Positions 11,584-33,439 of a stretch of 64,000 nucleotides of DNA are shown here, piece by piece. A program made the position numbers and the translations under genes. The stretch is from Siniperca chuatsi. Lineage: Eukaryota > Chordata > Actinopteri > Centrarchiformes > Sinipercidae. The notes under the pieces were generated by a model. It was not told the DNA's origin, searched no databases, and saw only the letters and a list, made by a program, of their open reading frames with translations. Numbering within the stretch: position 1 is the stretch's first letter; every line of letters starts with the position of its first letter. The stretch spans positions 17,790,501 through 17,854,500 of the forward strand of contig NC_058047.1 in the NCBI RefSeq assembly GCF_020085105.1, given 5' to 3'.

Positions 11584-13801
11584 GTGTGTGTACGTGTATG
11601 TGTGTGTGTGTTGCATGGCTTGCATGCACCCTGCAGGTGGACAGTGTAGCAAAGAGAGCGATGGCGAAGACAGAAAAGGAGAGAAGAGGAAAAGAGGGAT
11701 AGCAGCAGCAGCAGGAGCAGCAGGGAGGGAGGCATGGATGTAAACAGAGGGGCAGAACGCAGGAGGACAAGCATCTGAAATCACACAACACTCAAACAGA
11801 AAGAAAGCAACTGTGTCAGGGCTCAGTCTGTGCGATGGTGTTGTTTCGTCTGTTTTTTGAAAATGTTGTGAAAGCACTGGAAGTGCAGTGATGTTCCTGA
11901 GGATGGATTCAAAATCATCTGTGGGCTAACAAAGCTGCACTGTCCTATTTTACAGCTCTGATGCGACTGCCGCTTCCATTACACTTTAATTTGTTTACAC
12001 ATTTGCTTTGGATGAAAAGGCATCATGGCACACACTCCTCTCTTTCTCTCACTTTCTCTGTCATCTCATTTCACTGCCATGGTAGTATGTTTTGTAGCAC
12101 AATGGGATGCCATTGTAATTCCTCTGACATTCTTGTGTGTATATGTGTGTCCATATGTGAGTGTGTGTGTGTATGTAACTAGAGGGCATGTCCACATTCT
12201 GCAGAACAGATAACATTCTGCCAAAACACTCTGTTTCAGTCTTTGCTAACATAAGAATATTGACTTCACAGTGTTTAAAAATCATGATTCTGTGTGGTAA
12301 ATATTAATGTAAAATGTTTTGGTATCTAATGTTAATGTTATTTGTAATAATGTGTATTAAAAGTAAAATTAAAAGTAAAATCAAAGCTGTGAAACAGAAG
12401 GCGATAAGCCAACATAATTAATTGAGCTTAAAACCAAGGAACTTCAGTATCATTATTTCAATTTGCTTTTGTTTGACACCCTTTCCTAATGTTTTCCTGC
12501 TCTTTTTTCTCTGTATTTGTCTCTTTTTTTCCCCAGGTAAAGGAGTGCAGATGCAAAGGGATGTCCAGTGCTGCATGTTGTACTCCCAGGGCAAGGTGCG
12601 TACCAAAGATGTGATGCGGTTTGAGGTGCAGACGGAGGGGCCCGACTGCAGTATACAAGCCATCATGCAAGTATTTCAACTATCCACTCCTGGAGCTAAA
12701 GAGCACACAGCAATCTGCAGGCATGGAAAATATGCCTCTCGTTAGAGGGCAGAGCCGGGCTGAGAGGCATTGTCATCTTTCCAGGTCATGTTGTTATGGC
12801 AGGGCTCGGAGCTGTAATTGCCAAAGAAGTAAGGAAGGAAATATGTGGGAATAACAAGCCATCTGAAAATACCTTCCGAGCCAGCTGAGCCCTGCCGCAG
12901 CCAGTCAGTCAGAACAGCAGGGTTTATTTAAGCAAAACATTCTGCGTTGTGATACCTATTGTATCCAGCAGGTCAGAGAAATCTGATGTAGCTGGGGAAT
13001 TAGGAGCTTGCTTTTTCATGTGGTCCAGTTCACAAAAACACAGATTCTTGTACAGTAGATACAATAGTTTCTTTTGGACCTCTCTATTTCAGTGTTTCCC
13101 AACATCTTTTCTTCAACTTTCCTCACTTTTGATCACAGTTTGACTTCTTTCTACAAGAGAAAAAACCTTATTTTACTCTATTTCTGACATTTCATAGCAT
13201 CTCTTCTTTCATCTCTTCAAATTCTCAGAGGCTTTGCCTCATCTGGCAGACATCTTTGTAGTCCTCCAAATTATTGCTGAATCATTGTTTTTGCCAATCT
13301 TGTGCTTCCAGCAGATTGAAATTTGGGGTTTCTCCCTTTTTCCTTCTATGTCCAGCAGAACCTTGTACTGCCATCCTGTGTTGTGTAATAAGTATTTTGT
13401 TTTTTATAGTCTTTACACGAAGAAGGCGGTGAAATGTGCAGACCCCAGAGACCGGAAGGTGAAGAGGTTGCTGAGGAAGCTCTTGCAGAGAGAGACAACC
13501 AAGATCCACGGAACCATGTGGCACCTTCCTCATGAGAACCTGCCCGTCATGTCAGAGGTCAGATATAAGCTACTTTACATGACTGTCACAACCTCCAGCA
13601 ATACACTATATGTCAAATGTAATAAAATAAAATGCATTTAAATCAAATTTATTCAGCCAAAAGTAGACAATGTGTTCTATGAGTGTTGATTTGATATTGA
13701 GGGTGATTTTCATATGTCTATGTTACCTGAGACATTGATAGATTGCCTCCTCTTGTGATCAGGACAAGAAAGATGACTGGGTGGGTCTCAGTGTGGAGTG
13801 A
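11418..13801 (+). CDS. CC chemokine, four coding exons
   Basis: Exons 11418-11481, 12537-12666, 13410-13557 and 13763-13801 give a 126-residue secreted protein. Residues 1-21 form a hydrophobic signal peptide (MFMLQILTVISLTVVLLASV). The mature part has the adjacent cysteines DVQCC, then YSQGKVRTKDVMRFEVQ, the third cysteine in GPDCSIQAIILYT and the fourth in VKCADPRDRKVKRLLRK, the usual four-cysteine CC fold with its C-terminal helix. A tail of about 35 residues follows, basic then acidic, ending DDWVGLSVE. The second intron appears to use a GC donor (GCAAGT at 12667); the only nearby GT breaks the frame before the fourth cysteine. The wording resembles the CCL19/21/25 homeostatic group. The neighbourhood would fit CCL25 (human 19p13), but the subfamily is not settled. 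If the last donor is skipped, an alternative tail reads on to a stop at about 13640. Confidence 0.85.
11507..11611. repeat. (TG)n microsatellite
   Basis: Pure TG to about 11578, then interrupted TG/CG/TA units. It begins about 25 bases after the chemokine exon 1 donor. Confidence 0.97.
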
Positions 13802-14890
13802 TGGAGCGCCGTCAAATATGGAGGAAAACTCGTAGTCATAAGTAAGATTTCTTTTAACCATTTGACTATGTTGAAACTGGTTCAAGTTCAGTGCATGATA
13901 TATATGAAAGTGCCTCTCTTAAATGTCTTCTCACTTTTCTACAGGCCAAGTAAACTTTCAGCAGCTCGTTATCTTTACACAGCGAAGCTTGCTGACTCTC
14001 CAGTCGTCTCGTGTCTCTCTCTATCTACACTGTCTGTCTCCCTGGGACCAGACCTGGGCAGCAATACATATTTAAATGGCTTTAGATATTTAAACATGAA
14101 CTGTGCTTGAAATATTCCCAAGCACGTGACTGGAACAGTCTCAACAGAGGAGTATTTACTTGTAAGATAAGTTGAATTGATTTGTTTTTTTTAATGGCTC
14201 ATACTGTTATTTGCCAGAGTCTGCCTGGAAGTGTCTCCCTCTACAACAACATTACTACACGTGACTGATGTGAAATCAGTGAAAAAGGTGTGATTAAACA
14301 AACGATAAACGAGCAGTGATATTACTGTAATATTGTATATCAGCAAGATACTCTTTGCTTATTTGTGACTTGTATACCTTCAGTGATGTGTAATGACACT
14401 GCACAGAGTGATATATTTGACTGTTAGACAGGTGACCTCAGAGAAGATTTCACCTGGATACAACTTCCTGTGTCACATCAAGAGCAAATGTTTCTGTTTG
14501 TCCACTCTGTATATTGACTGTTTGTAAACTCAGTATGAAACCCGAGTCAATCTTTTAAAATGAGGCCCCCAGGCCCTCTACCAGAGATTTAAATATCTAC
14601 GCATTTGCAGTTTACCTTTGTCTTTTTAATCCGTCATTAAACTATGCCAAAGTATTCATGATTCAATTCACCACATGGCAAGGCTGTTAAAACTTAGAGG
14701 GCTCAATTGTGTGTGTGAAACACACAAGTATTGTATTGTAGAAGAATGCACTGTATGTTAAAACATAGTATCTCAAGTGAACTATTTTATAAATTAATCT
14801 GAAATAATAACTGGAACTGCCTCACTGTCTTTTCTGGGTAGGCATAACTTCTGTGTGTCTGTGTGTCTTCACTCATCACTTCATTCATTT
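13802..14890 (+). other. Chemokine 3' flank and intergenic DNA
   Basis: This includes the chemokine 3' UTR. There is no canonical AATAAA close to the stop; ATTAAA occurs at about 14635. Small frames here show no family resemblance. Confidence 0.45.
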
Positions 14891-14891
14891 A

Positions 14892-15367
14892 GCCTCGCTA
14901 GCGGCTCTAGGGATGGCAATGTTGGTGGGTTTACCAATTTGGTCCAGACTGAAATTTCTCAACAACTATTGGATGGACTGCCATGAAATTAGGTACAGAC
15001 ATTCATGTCCCCTCAGGATGAATTGCAATGATTTTGGTGGTCCCTTAAGTTTTTATCTTGCGGCACAATTCGGTACATTTTTGTCAAACTGTTGGGTATA
15101 TGCCCAAATACCTGGAAACTAATGACATTCCCATCAGCCTCAGCCGCTACTTTGTGTTGAGGGCTAATTTGCAAGCGTTAGCATGCTAACATGCGAGACT
15201 AAGATGATGAGCATGGTAAACATAAGTTTTTTTTACATGTATAATATACTATATATGTACTGTATGTTATGTTAGCATCTTCACTGTGAGCATGTCAGAA
15301 TGCTGATGCTAAAAGCCCCGCTGTGCCTGACTACAGCCTAACAGAGCTGCTAGCATGGCTGTAGACC
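14892..15367 (-). mobile_element. Dispersed repeat rich in AGCATGCTAACATG
   Basis: Reverse-complemented, this matches the inner repeat at 6005-6590 in several blocks: CATGCTAGCAGCTCTGT, AGGCACAGC, ATGCTAACAT, the block around AATTCATCCTGAGGGGAC, and CCAATAGTTGTTGAGA. It is AT-rich and non-coding. It contains partial internal palindromes and is probably a non-autonomous DNA element, but its exact ends are not fixed. Confidence 0.6.
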
Positions 15368-17484
15368 ATTGTTTAACAACTGTTGTTAGGAACCAGGATG
15401 TCAAACAGTTTATATTAAGTTAGTTATAGGTTAGTAAAGGAGGTTTTAAACCATGTTTACTTAAAGTAAATACACTGAGAATTATCTATGCGAATGAAGA
15501 AAACAAAGAGCTACTTTTGTGGGCATTTATCAGTGAGTGAGACATGTATCACTTTCAAAATAACAATGAGGTTTGAAATGTAAGATATTACAATGACACC
15601 AGAAGGTTTTGACATTTGAACAAAAGCACACAAGGCAAAATTTTGCCTTTTTAGTGATCAACTACTTACATTTAAATCAAATAGTTTTAACATAGAACCC
15701 ATCCAATTATTATTACAAATTGAAACTTTTTTTCTCATATTAAATTTGACCCATGTGTCTCAAAGGAGAACAGCTTCTGGACAGGAGAATATCCTCCACC
15801 AGGGGTAGCCACAAACACAATAATGAGAATCACAGTTCAATTCCTGAGCCATTTATGTGTCACATTTTTCATAAACTGTCCATCAAAATGTTGAGCTTTT
15901 CACTGAAATAACATCAAGCATCGAAACTAAAGTCAAACATCTTAATGAACATAAAAGTGACACAAAGTCAGAAGAGCTTTCAATTAAATGGTATATAACT
16001 TTCATAATCATACACTACACTTTCCTCTAAAACAATCAACACCAAAAAGCATAAAGCAACTGTACATTCAATTCCTCAAGGCATTCACAAACTTTCTTCA
16101 CAGTACCTTTTCACAAAACGATAAAAAATCAATCAATCATTAGCTTGCAATATATTATTCCAGTCAAAATATAACCAACTGAAATAACACATTCAAGTAT
16201 GACTTATAAAGCAGAAAACACAGACAGGCAGGTGAAATGGTATACTGATGTTAAGCATATTGTTATGACCAAAAGTCTTCTAATGGTCTTAAAACTACAG
16301 TTGTTTATACTTTATGAATCAGTAATTTAAAAAAAAGATCCAATACAACATTAATCAAACCTTAAAATGGAAAAAATCTGAACTTTTACTCTAGAAAAAA
16401 AAAGAAAGAAAAATTGATCATTCTCGTTTGATATTTACCTCTCCCAGGATAACTGGATAATTGAAGTAAAAGAAAAAAGAGTTTCAGAACAAGTATAACT
16501 GCAGGTATTCGTGTGAAATTTCTGTGTAGCAGTACAGTCCTGTACCCATAGTTTAAAAGCAATAGCACCAAAGAAATACAGGAAATACACACAAATATAA
16601 TGTACTAAGAAAGCACTGATTGAAAAATATTCTACCAAGTCAATTTAAATGTATCAACTTCAAAATATATCAGCTTCAAAATAATAAGTAGCAAAGATTC
16701 TCCGTCACACCTCCGGTGTTTAACAGTCAAGTACATTCAAAATTTTACAATTACATTGTAAGCAAGCAAACTTAGATAACAATTATATTCAAAACTTAAA
16801 TAAAGGATTCAAAACAATTCTGAGATTGTTGTATTTACATCCTGCTGATATGCTCCATTGAGTATTTTTGTGTGTAGTACTGTAGAAGCTCCATATCCAA
16901 GTCCTATTAGAGGTAGTCATAATAAGAATGACAAAAATAAGTGTTTGCAAAATAAATAATATGTATTAAGTGTTAAGTCATGCAACAGAAACAGTCAAAT
17001 TATGCAGATTTACATATTCAGAAGATTGGAAAATCAGCTGGTTCACATATTGTTGCTTAATGGTGATGTTTCTCTACAATAATACTGTATATTCTAACAC
17101 TGATGCTGGTAAGGAGTTTATGATGCTCTGACTGAATGGATCATAAATTATACAAATCTTTGAAAACACGATGAAGCTGAAGTTTGAGATATTGAGCTTG
17201 CCTGACATTGAATATTGTTATCAAACAGCCCCCAAATAACTGGCACTCCAGGCAAAAACACTGAATCACATTGTTGGCATAGGATGTGTAACTGTTCCCT
17301 AAACAGCATGTGTATTTATTTACTGTCATTAAACAGCCCCAGGCCTGGCTTTGTATTACCCCAAGCTCTGGCTGAGTTGACCAAGAACTATTATTTTCTA
17401 AGACTGTCCCTGCACCATTGCAAGGCCACCTTCTAGATAAAATGCTTTTGGTACATGAAGTCCTTAAGGGTGTAGCTCTTGTCT
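15368..17484. other. AT-rich DNA including the slc1a6 3' UTR
   Basis: The slc1a6 3' UTR begins at 17484 and runs leftward. A minus-strand AATAAA at 17320-17315 would give a 3' UTR of about 190 bases, but longer forms are likely for this family. The rest, to 15368, is A/T-rich with nothing recognised. Confidence 0.5.
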
Positions 17485-27876
<10,392 letters not shown>

Positions 27877-28420
27877 GGTTTTGAGTCTGTGTCAAACAGT
27901 CCAATCAAAGTCAGGTAACACTCTCAGCTTCTCAGCTGTTGACAGACAGTCAGGACGGTGTGTGTGAGAGAGTCCAGAGCTGAGCGGCACAATGACAGGA
28001 CGTCTCACTGCTCTGCTCTCATATGCGGACCGACATGAAAAGGCCTGACCTTCTCACAGCTCCACACACACACATGCGCACATGCACTCTGAACAGCCAA
28101 CCATTTGCAGCCCATGACAAGTCCATCAAAGTCAAATCCATCCATCTGACTCTGGACCCTCAACAAAATTTCTTTACAGATCCACTTCCCTGAACACTTT
28201 TTCACAGAACTCTGTTCATGTGATAGCACACCAAACAACATTTTGTACAACATGACATGGTAATGTACTCAACAAAACATCCAGACCAAAATCTTTGGAT
28301 TTTAAGTGGCACTCCACCAATTTTACAAATGAAAATCAGTTTACTCATCATGACGACTACCACTCTGTGTAATGTCTTCTGAACAGAAGTTGTAGGATTG
28401 GAGCTTGAGCCATATTTGAG
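27877..28420. promoter_or_regulatory. slc1a6 upstream flank
   Basis: DNA immediately before the first slc1a6 ATG (context AAAACCATGA on the minus strand) should hold the 5' UTR and promoter. I see no TATA box in a convincing position. The rest is unremarkable. Confidence 0.35.
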
Positions 28421-28424
28421 ACTA

Positions 28425-28800
28425 AAGGTTGATTTATGGTTGTGTGTTAAAGGATTAAGATGCATGCATAGGCTCTGAAGCTAAACACGCCTTAGCTGAT
28501 GTGTGCCTCCTCTTTTTCTTTTTTTTATTTAAATTTTCAACATACATGAATAAAAATCCCACATAACCGATATCATATACAGACATCCAATCAAACAATT
28601 CCATAAAGCAAGCAATCGAAGAAGCAAACAAACACATAAATGAAGCAAAAAAACAATACACATGCAACAAAAACACACACAAAGAAAATAAATAGGGGGG
28701 TTTGACATGCACCTCCTCAAATATGTAGTTACAAGTTGGGGCTACAGCAGCTACAGCGATATCATGTGTGGGCTGCAACAGCTGTGAATGAAACAACGTT
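28425..28800. mobile_element. MITE interrupted by a LINE tail
   Basis: The outer element begins AAGGTTGATTTATGGTTGTG and resumes after the insertion at about 28706 with CACCTCCTCAAATATGTAGT and TACAAGTTGGGGCTACAGCA. I recognise this as a fish MITE whose left and right halves normally run together. Its right end is about 28790. Confidence 0.5.
28509..28705 (-). mobile_element. L1-like LINE 3' tail inserted in the MITE
   Basis: On the minus strand this ends GTTGAAAATTTAAATAAAA plus an A-run, typical of the 3' end of fish L1-like LINEs. The flanks TGTGCCTCCTC (28502-28512) and ATGCACCTCCTC (28707-28718) look like an imperfect target-site duplication. It is 5'-truncated to about 200 bases. Confidence 0.5.
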
Positions 28801-29530
28801 AACACAGCAACTGCACAGGAGTAGTTTCCTTCTCAGAAATGAGAAAATGAGAAATAAAAGTTACCAGGATGTACAGTAACTCCAGTTGTATAAGTACCTG
28901 TGTAGCCCAATGTTACTCTAAAAGTGAAGTGAAACTTTTACTGTGTTCAATGTAATTAAGCCAGGACACGGTCCGATCACATACGGTACATCTGTCTGGG
29001 GTTTTGGTGGTGTTCTCAACTGGTGAACTGAACTAATCCCGGAGCAGAATGGCACTAAAGTAGTATTTCTTTTTATTTATATTATCAAGCAATGCAATAG
29101 TATAGTTTTTCGCTGACAAGCTGTAAAGGTACTTTAAACAAAACGGAGGAAAAGCGAAATGTCACAGTCAATGACTTTGTGACAATTAGCTTGTGGACAT
29201 CTTTCAGGAAATGAACGGCTTAGTCTAGTGGAACAGGAGAAAATACTGTCCAATCACACCTGAGTATGTAAATGACGTCAAGGCTAAACTCGCCTGCAAG
29301 CTTCACAGGTCTCTGGAGGCAAAGAGGGAGATGTGAGAACAGGGGTGAAAGTCAAGATATCTCAGAAAGCGCTGCACTGATTTTGAAAAATCATTTTTAA
29401 ATCTCCATCTCACAAGTCCCTCAACTTTATGATAGTGCAACACTAAATTACTGATATATCCCTTTAATTTGTCGTCAGTTTAGCTGTTTATCACAACCCA
29501 GTAAGCATCACAATGACCATGATTCCATGA
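28801..29530. other. Intergenic, nothing recognised
   Basis: AT-rich sequence between the interrupted MITE and the GATA array. No gene is supported. Confidence 0.5.
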
Positions 29531-29540
29531 TAGATCGATC

Positions 29541-29572
<32 letters not shown>

Positions 29573-29619
29573 CATAGATACATAGATAGATAGATACATA
29601 GATAGATAGATAGATAGAT
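29531..29619. repeat. (GATA)n microsatellite
   Basis: Tandem GATA units with GATC at both ends and scattered TACATA variants. About 22 units. Confidence 0.95.
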
Positions 29620-32600
29620 CAGAACATTAAATGAACAGCTTTCCTTACAAATGCATGTTTTCTTTCTTGTAATTCTCTTGTGAAAAATCAGCTATAGGCT
29701 ACAAAAGAAACAGAAAAGATCAAGTCAGATGTTTCCTCTCTGCCTTTAGATCCTTCCGTCTTCAACTGGTTGTCCTCACCGAAGACGCTGCAAAAACAGG
29801 CATTAAAAACTTCTCCATACAACTTTCACCCAAACCGTGTCAGACTTATCTAGAAAGTGACGCGGTGTTCTTGATGATTTATTTAAAAAAAAAAAAGACA
29901 AGCTAATTACTAATCCAATTTTACACACCTCTGCACGTCCAAAGACGCTCCTCACACCGTCATGTGGATACCTCTCTCTCCACCACGCAGCAGATAATGA
30001 ACTAGCGTAGCCCACATACCGTATCTCCCCTCATCATCTTCACTGTTATCTCCCGTTTTACTATCAAGCGGCTTGTGCTGCACGGAGCCTCCGGCGGAGA
30101 GGAGCGCCTGGGAGGTCTGCGTGGGAGGAGGAGAGGTTAAGGATCCTTCAGGAGAGAAAAAATAATCAAGATAAACCACCTGCTGCCCGTCCGCAGCAAT
30201 GAAGCCTGTGTGAAATACTCTCAAGCTAATAAAATGGTTTCTTACTGGAATTCATAATTAGATAAATGTCACATGTTGAAATAAATAGCCACTTTATGAT
30301 GAGGTGATTAATTCCCTACATGATGGTAACAACACCCCTTTTTGCTTATCAAACACTGATTTGGGTCCTGGGAGCTTGTAGTATAAACACAACACACAGT
30401 AGTACTCATTGCTGAGGGTCTGCTCTGAACCACTCTGGGGAACTGCATGTATTTGTAACCCTTTGGCACCCAGCTGCCCAGCTTTCCACTCTCACGCCCA
30501 CTCACCATGTTCACGTTCAGAAGTTGCATTGATATGCATGAAGCCTACCACACACTGGAAAAAACAGCACCATATTTGTGCTTTCTTTTTTATTACCACA
30601 CAGTCATATTCAAACTGTGTATCATGTAGAGAAAATTATACCACAAGTGGAGGTTACGGGTATTATTAGTGGGTTTGCACAAACATGGAGAAGTTCTGCA
30701 GACGTCCTCAAAATGTACAGTACATTTGGAAATAATTAATAAGTCCCTGACCGAACATAACAAAAACATGAATTTTGATTTTTACAGAGTACAACTGTTC
30801 ATTGAACAGAGCCAAGATACTGTAGATATTTACACTTAGATTCCCTCTTAAGTTTCTCCAAATTTAAACAAAAAATTCATGATTATATTGTGCGTCTTCT
30901 TGTTCCAAAGCTATAGCAGCTAAGATTGAAAGGTCATTCTTAACCTTAAAAACACCACAAGGTCCATTTAGTAGCTTTTCTGAGACTTTCGATTGTATCA
31001 CACAATCTTCTTTAGCACATGGAGTTGCCCAGTTGTCAAATTTCCACTTGAAGAGCTTTTTGTCCATCACAGCTTACAATCTCATCACAAGTTGAGTAGC
31101 TGTTTTGAAGCTTTCGATCTTATCACATGGTCTTCTTCAGCAAATGGAATATGAACAAGTTTGAACAAGTCTTTCAAGCCAATGTGGACAAGAAGTCCTT
31201 AAAGTGCTCAGAAAAATTAAAAACTTGAACATCTGCAATTCCATGACAACTAGCAACTTCATGTGCTGAGAAAGGTCTTGTGATTTGAAGATACATTTCT
31301 GTGGTTTGAACAATGCTTCGCCACACAGCATGCGTCCAGCAGAATAATAAGTTAATGATAATAACCGCATCACACTTCTCTGCCCTTTATTAAGAGAATA
31401 AACACACACAGTCAACCTCTGCCCATACGTTTACTGAAAACTCTCAGCAAACCACTTCTCCATCCGTTTATTACACCTAACAAAGCAGATGAATCTGAGG
31501 CTGTGGACTTCCCTCTGCTTCCAATCTGGTGTAGGACCAAAGTGATAGGAGCAGATTGCATCGCCATGGCAACACAATTATCCTGCCATAACGTGGGAGG
31601 CAAGGATCATGTATGATCCATGGTTAGATAGTGTAATTATTCACCCGCCTGCAAGGAGGAACATTTATCTCTTCTTTTAGTAAGTAGAAATTGCACTCTT
31701 TTGGTGCAACATATCAACTATTTTGTTTAGTATGAGGTGATTTTTGTAGTCAGTTGTTTTTTTGTGAGTTTATAAATGGTTTGATAAGTGTATACATTAA
31801 TACAATAAATAGATTTAAATAGATTCAGGTCAAACAAATTAATGAAGTCTGTCTGAGGACCATGGCAACAAAATGATGAAGAGTAACCATAATTTGTAAA
31901 TGCTGATTAAATTATAGCACTAAGCACCTCCTGTAATGAAGTTGGGTGGTCATCGTTCCCACTTATATCTATCCATTAGTTACCTAGCAACATGCAGTGT
32001 GTTAATGTTGTGGTATTGGTGAGAGCAAACTCACATTGTGCGTCTGAGCACTGGCTGGGATGTTTGTGCAACCACTTTATTGTCTCATAATGTGGTATAA
32101 TAGCATTATGATGCCCAGGCAAGTGGAATGGAGCATGCTTCCTTCTGTCCATGGAACAAAAATAACAGGCGCGCACGCACACACACTGACACACACACAG
32201 ACACACACACACACAGTTTGCTCATCAATTATTTCTCAAAGGGGGGATATTAGCTCAGCGTTGCCCTAAATCAACCCTCTCCCATGATGTGACACAGACC
32301 AGGTGTTATTTTAAGACTTAAAAAACATTACACAGCAAGTTCAGTTCAGCTATGTTTGGCCCTCAGAAAACAGACAGTTCCTTCTTAGTACATTACATGA
32401 TATACCGCTTGAAGCTAATAGCTAGTGAATGGCAATTGGATAACCCAAGCTCTCATAGCCATAGATAGCCATAGCCATAAATAATTGGAAATGTATTCTA
32501 ACTGCGATTGCTTAGGAGAGAAAATGGCAAAATATGTGCATCTAAAAGTCAAAAATCAAAATTAACTGGTTCATTACATTGAAATCAAACTTTCTCACAA

Positions 32601-33141
32601 GCTTTTTATAACAGTGAGTCACTCTCTACCAATAGTTTTTCTAATTTTGCTGCATCATGGACTGTTAGTTTCCCCCGAGTCCTCAGTTCAAAGGCAAGTG
32701 ATTGGTTCCAGGCTCACATATTTAAGAGATGAAAGTAGAGAAAGCTCTCTGTAAAGCTCTCTCAAAATGCCTCGGTAAACACAGAAAGGTCAGGGAATAG
32801 ATTCTCTACTTTGAAATGTCAGCTGATTACTTTATAACAGGCAACATGAAGCTATTTGAAGGGCCTGTAAGATAAAAAAGGGCTGTGCAGTGTGGAGAGG
32901 GATAAAAATAGATCATATCAGTGCTTTATCAATAAACAGTAGTTATTTCATTTTCAGTCTTTTTATATCTGAGAAACATTCATATAGTAAACTGTATACA
33001 ATCAAATGCAAAACATTTGTGCTCTGTACATGTACAAAATGTGGAGGCAGAAAGGCATAATTCAAATAGAAAATACTGCAAGTGATTTGTCTTACTTTAC
33101 ACTCATTACTAAATGTACCACTGTATTGAAATTATGTAAAG
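29620..33141. other. Long intergenic stretch
   Basis: No gene is supported. Items noted: a GC-richer patch at about 30050-30130, two diverged tandem copies of a unit of about 125 bases beginning at 30971 and 31096, and a short interrupted CA run at about 32170-32215. Short minus-strand frames at 30.9-31.6 kb have no family resemblance. Confidence 0.5.
30971..31215. repeat. Two diverged tandem copies, period about 125 bases
   Basis: Both copies start GTAGCT and share TTTCGAT, TTATCACA-like and TCTTCTT(T/C)AGCA(C/A)ATGGA blocks at matching spacing. The later parts are more diverged. Confidence 0.5.
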
Positions 33142-33431
33142 CAGTGGCTCCCAACTCATTAGGGTCCTAAGATGATACAAGGAATACGAAAACAAAAAGC
33201 TATATATTTCTGTTAAACAAAATCATATTTGCGTTTTTCCTGCAAAATACTAGATACCGCCACCTTGCTAGGCCTATAAAAATCCTTTAAATGAAACAAT
33301 CCCAGAAGGAAATAATCACTCAACTCTTCATTATTTATGTCAACACTAAGGCCATGATCTATGATGAGGGGACACAAGTAGATATGGCTTAATTTTAAGA
33401 GCTCATAAGCAATACAGGTTGGGAACCAGTG
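33142..33431. mobile_element. hAT-type MITE with 8-base target duplication
   Basis: The ends are CAGTGGCTCCCAAC on the left and GTTGGGAACCAGTG on the right, inverted repeats with three mismatches and the hAT-type consensus. The flanking octamers are ATGTAAAG and CTGTAAAG (7 of 8 identical), matching the 8-base duplication of hAT transposons. It is 290 bases long with no transposase, so it is non-autonomous. Confidence 0.8.
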
Positions 33432-33439
33432 CTGTAAAG

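Noticed and set aside
11042-11877. Long minus-strand frames of 249 and 144 codons rich in Ser, Leu, Pro and His-Thr
   Set aside because: They are produced by the TG microsatellite and the purine-rich flank of the chemokine gene, and they overlap its exon 1 on the other strand.
12667-12672. Use of the GT at 12671 as the chemokine exon 2 donor
   Set aside because: It shifts the frame across the next exon and removes the fourth cysteine; the GC donor four bases earlier keeps the chemokine fold.
29531-29619. GATA array as a CRISPR-like or regulatory array
   Set aside because: It is a simple tetranucleotide microsatellite with no spacers or conserved repeat units.
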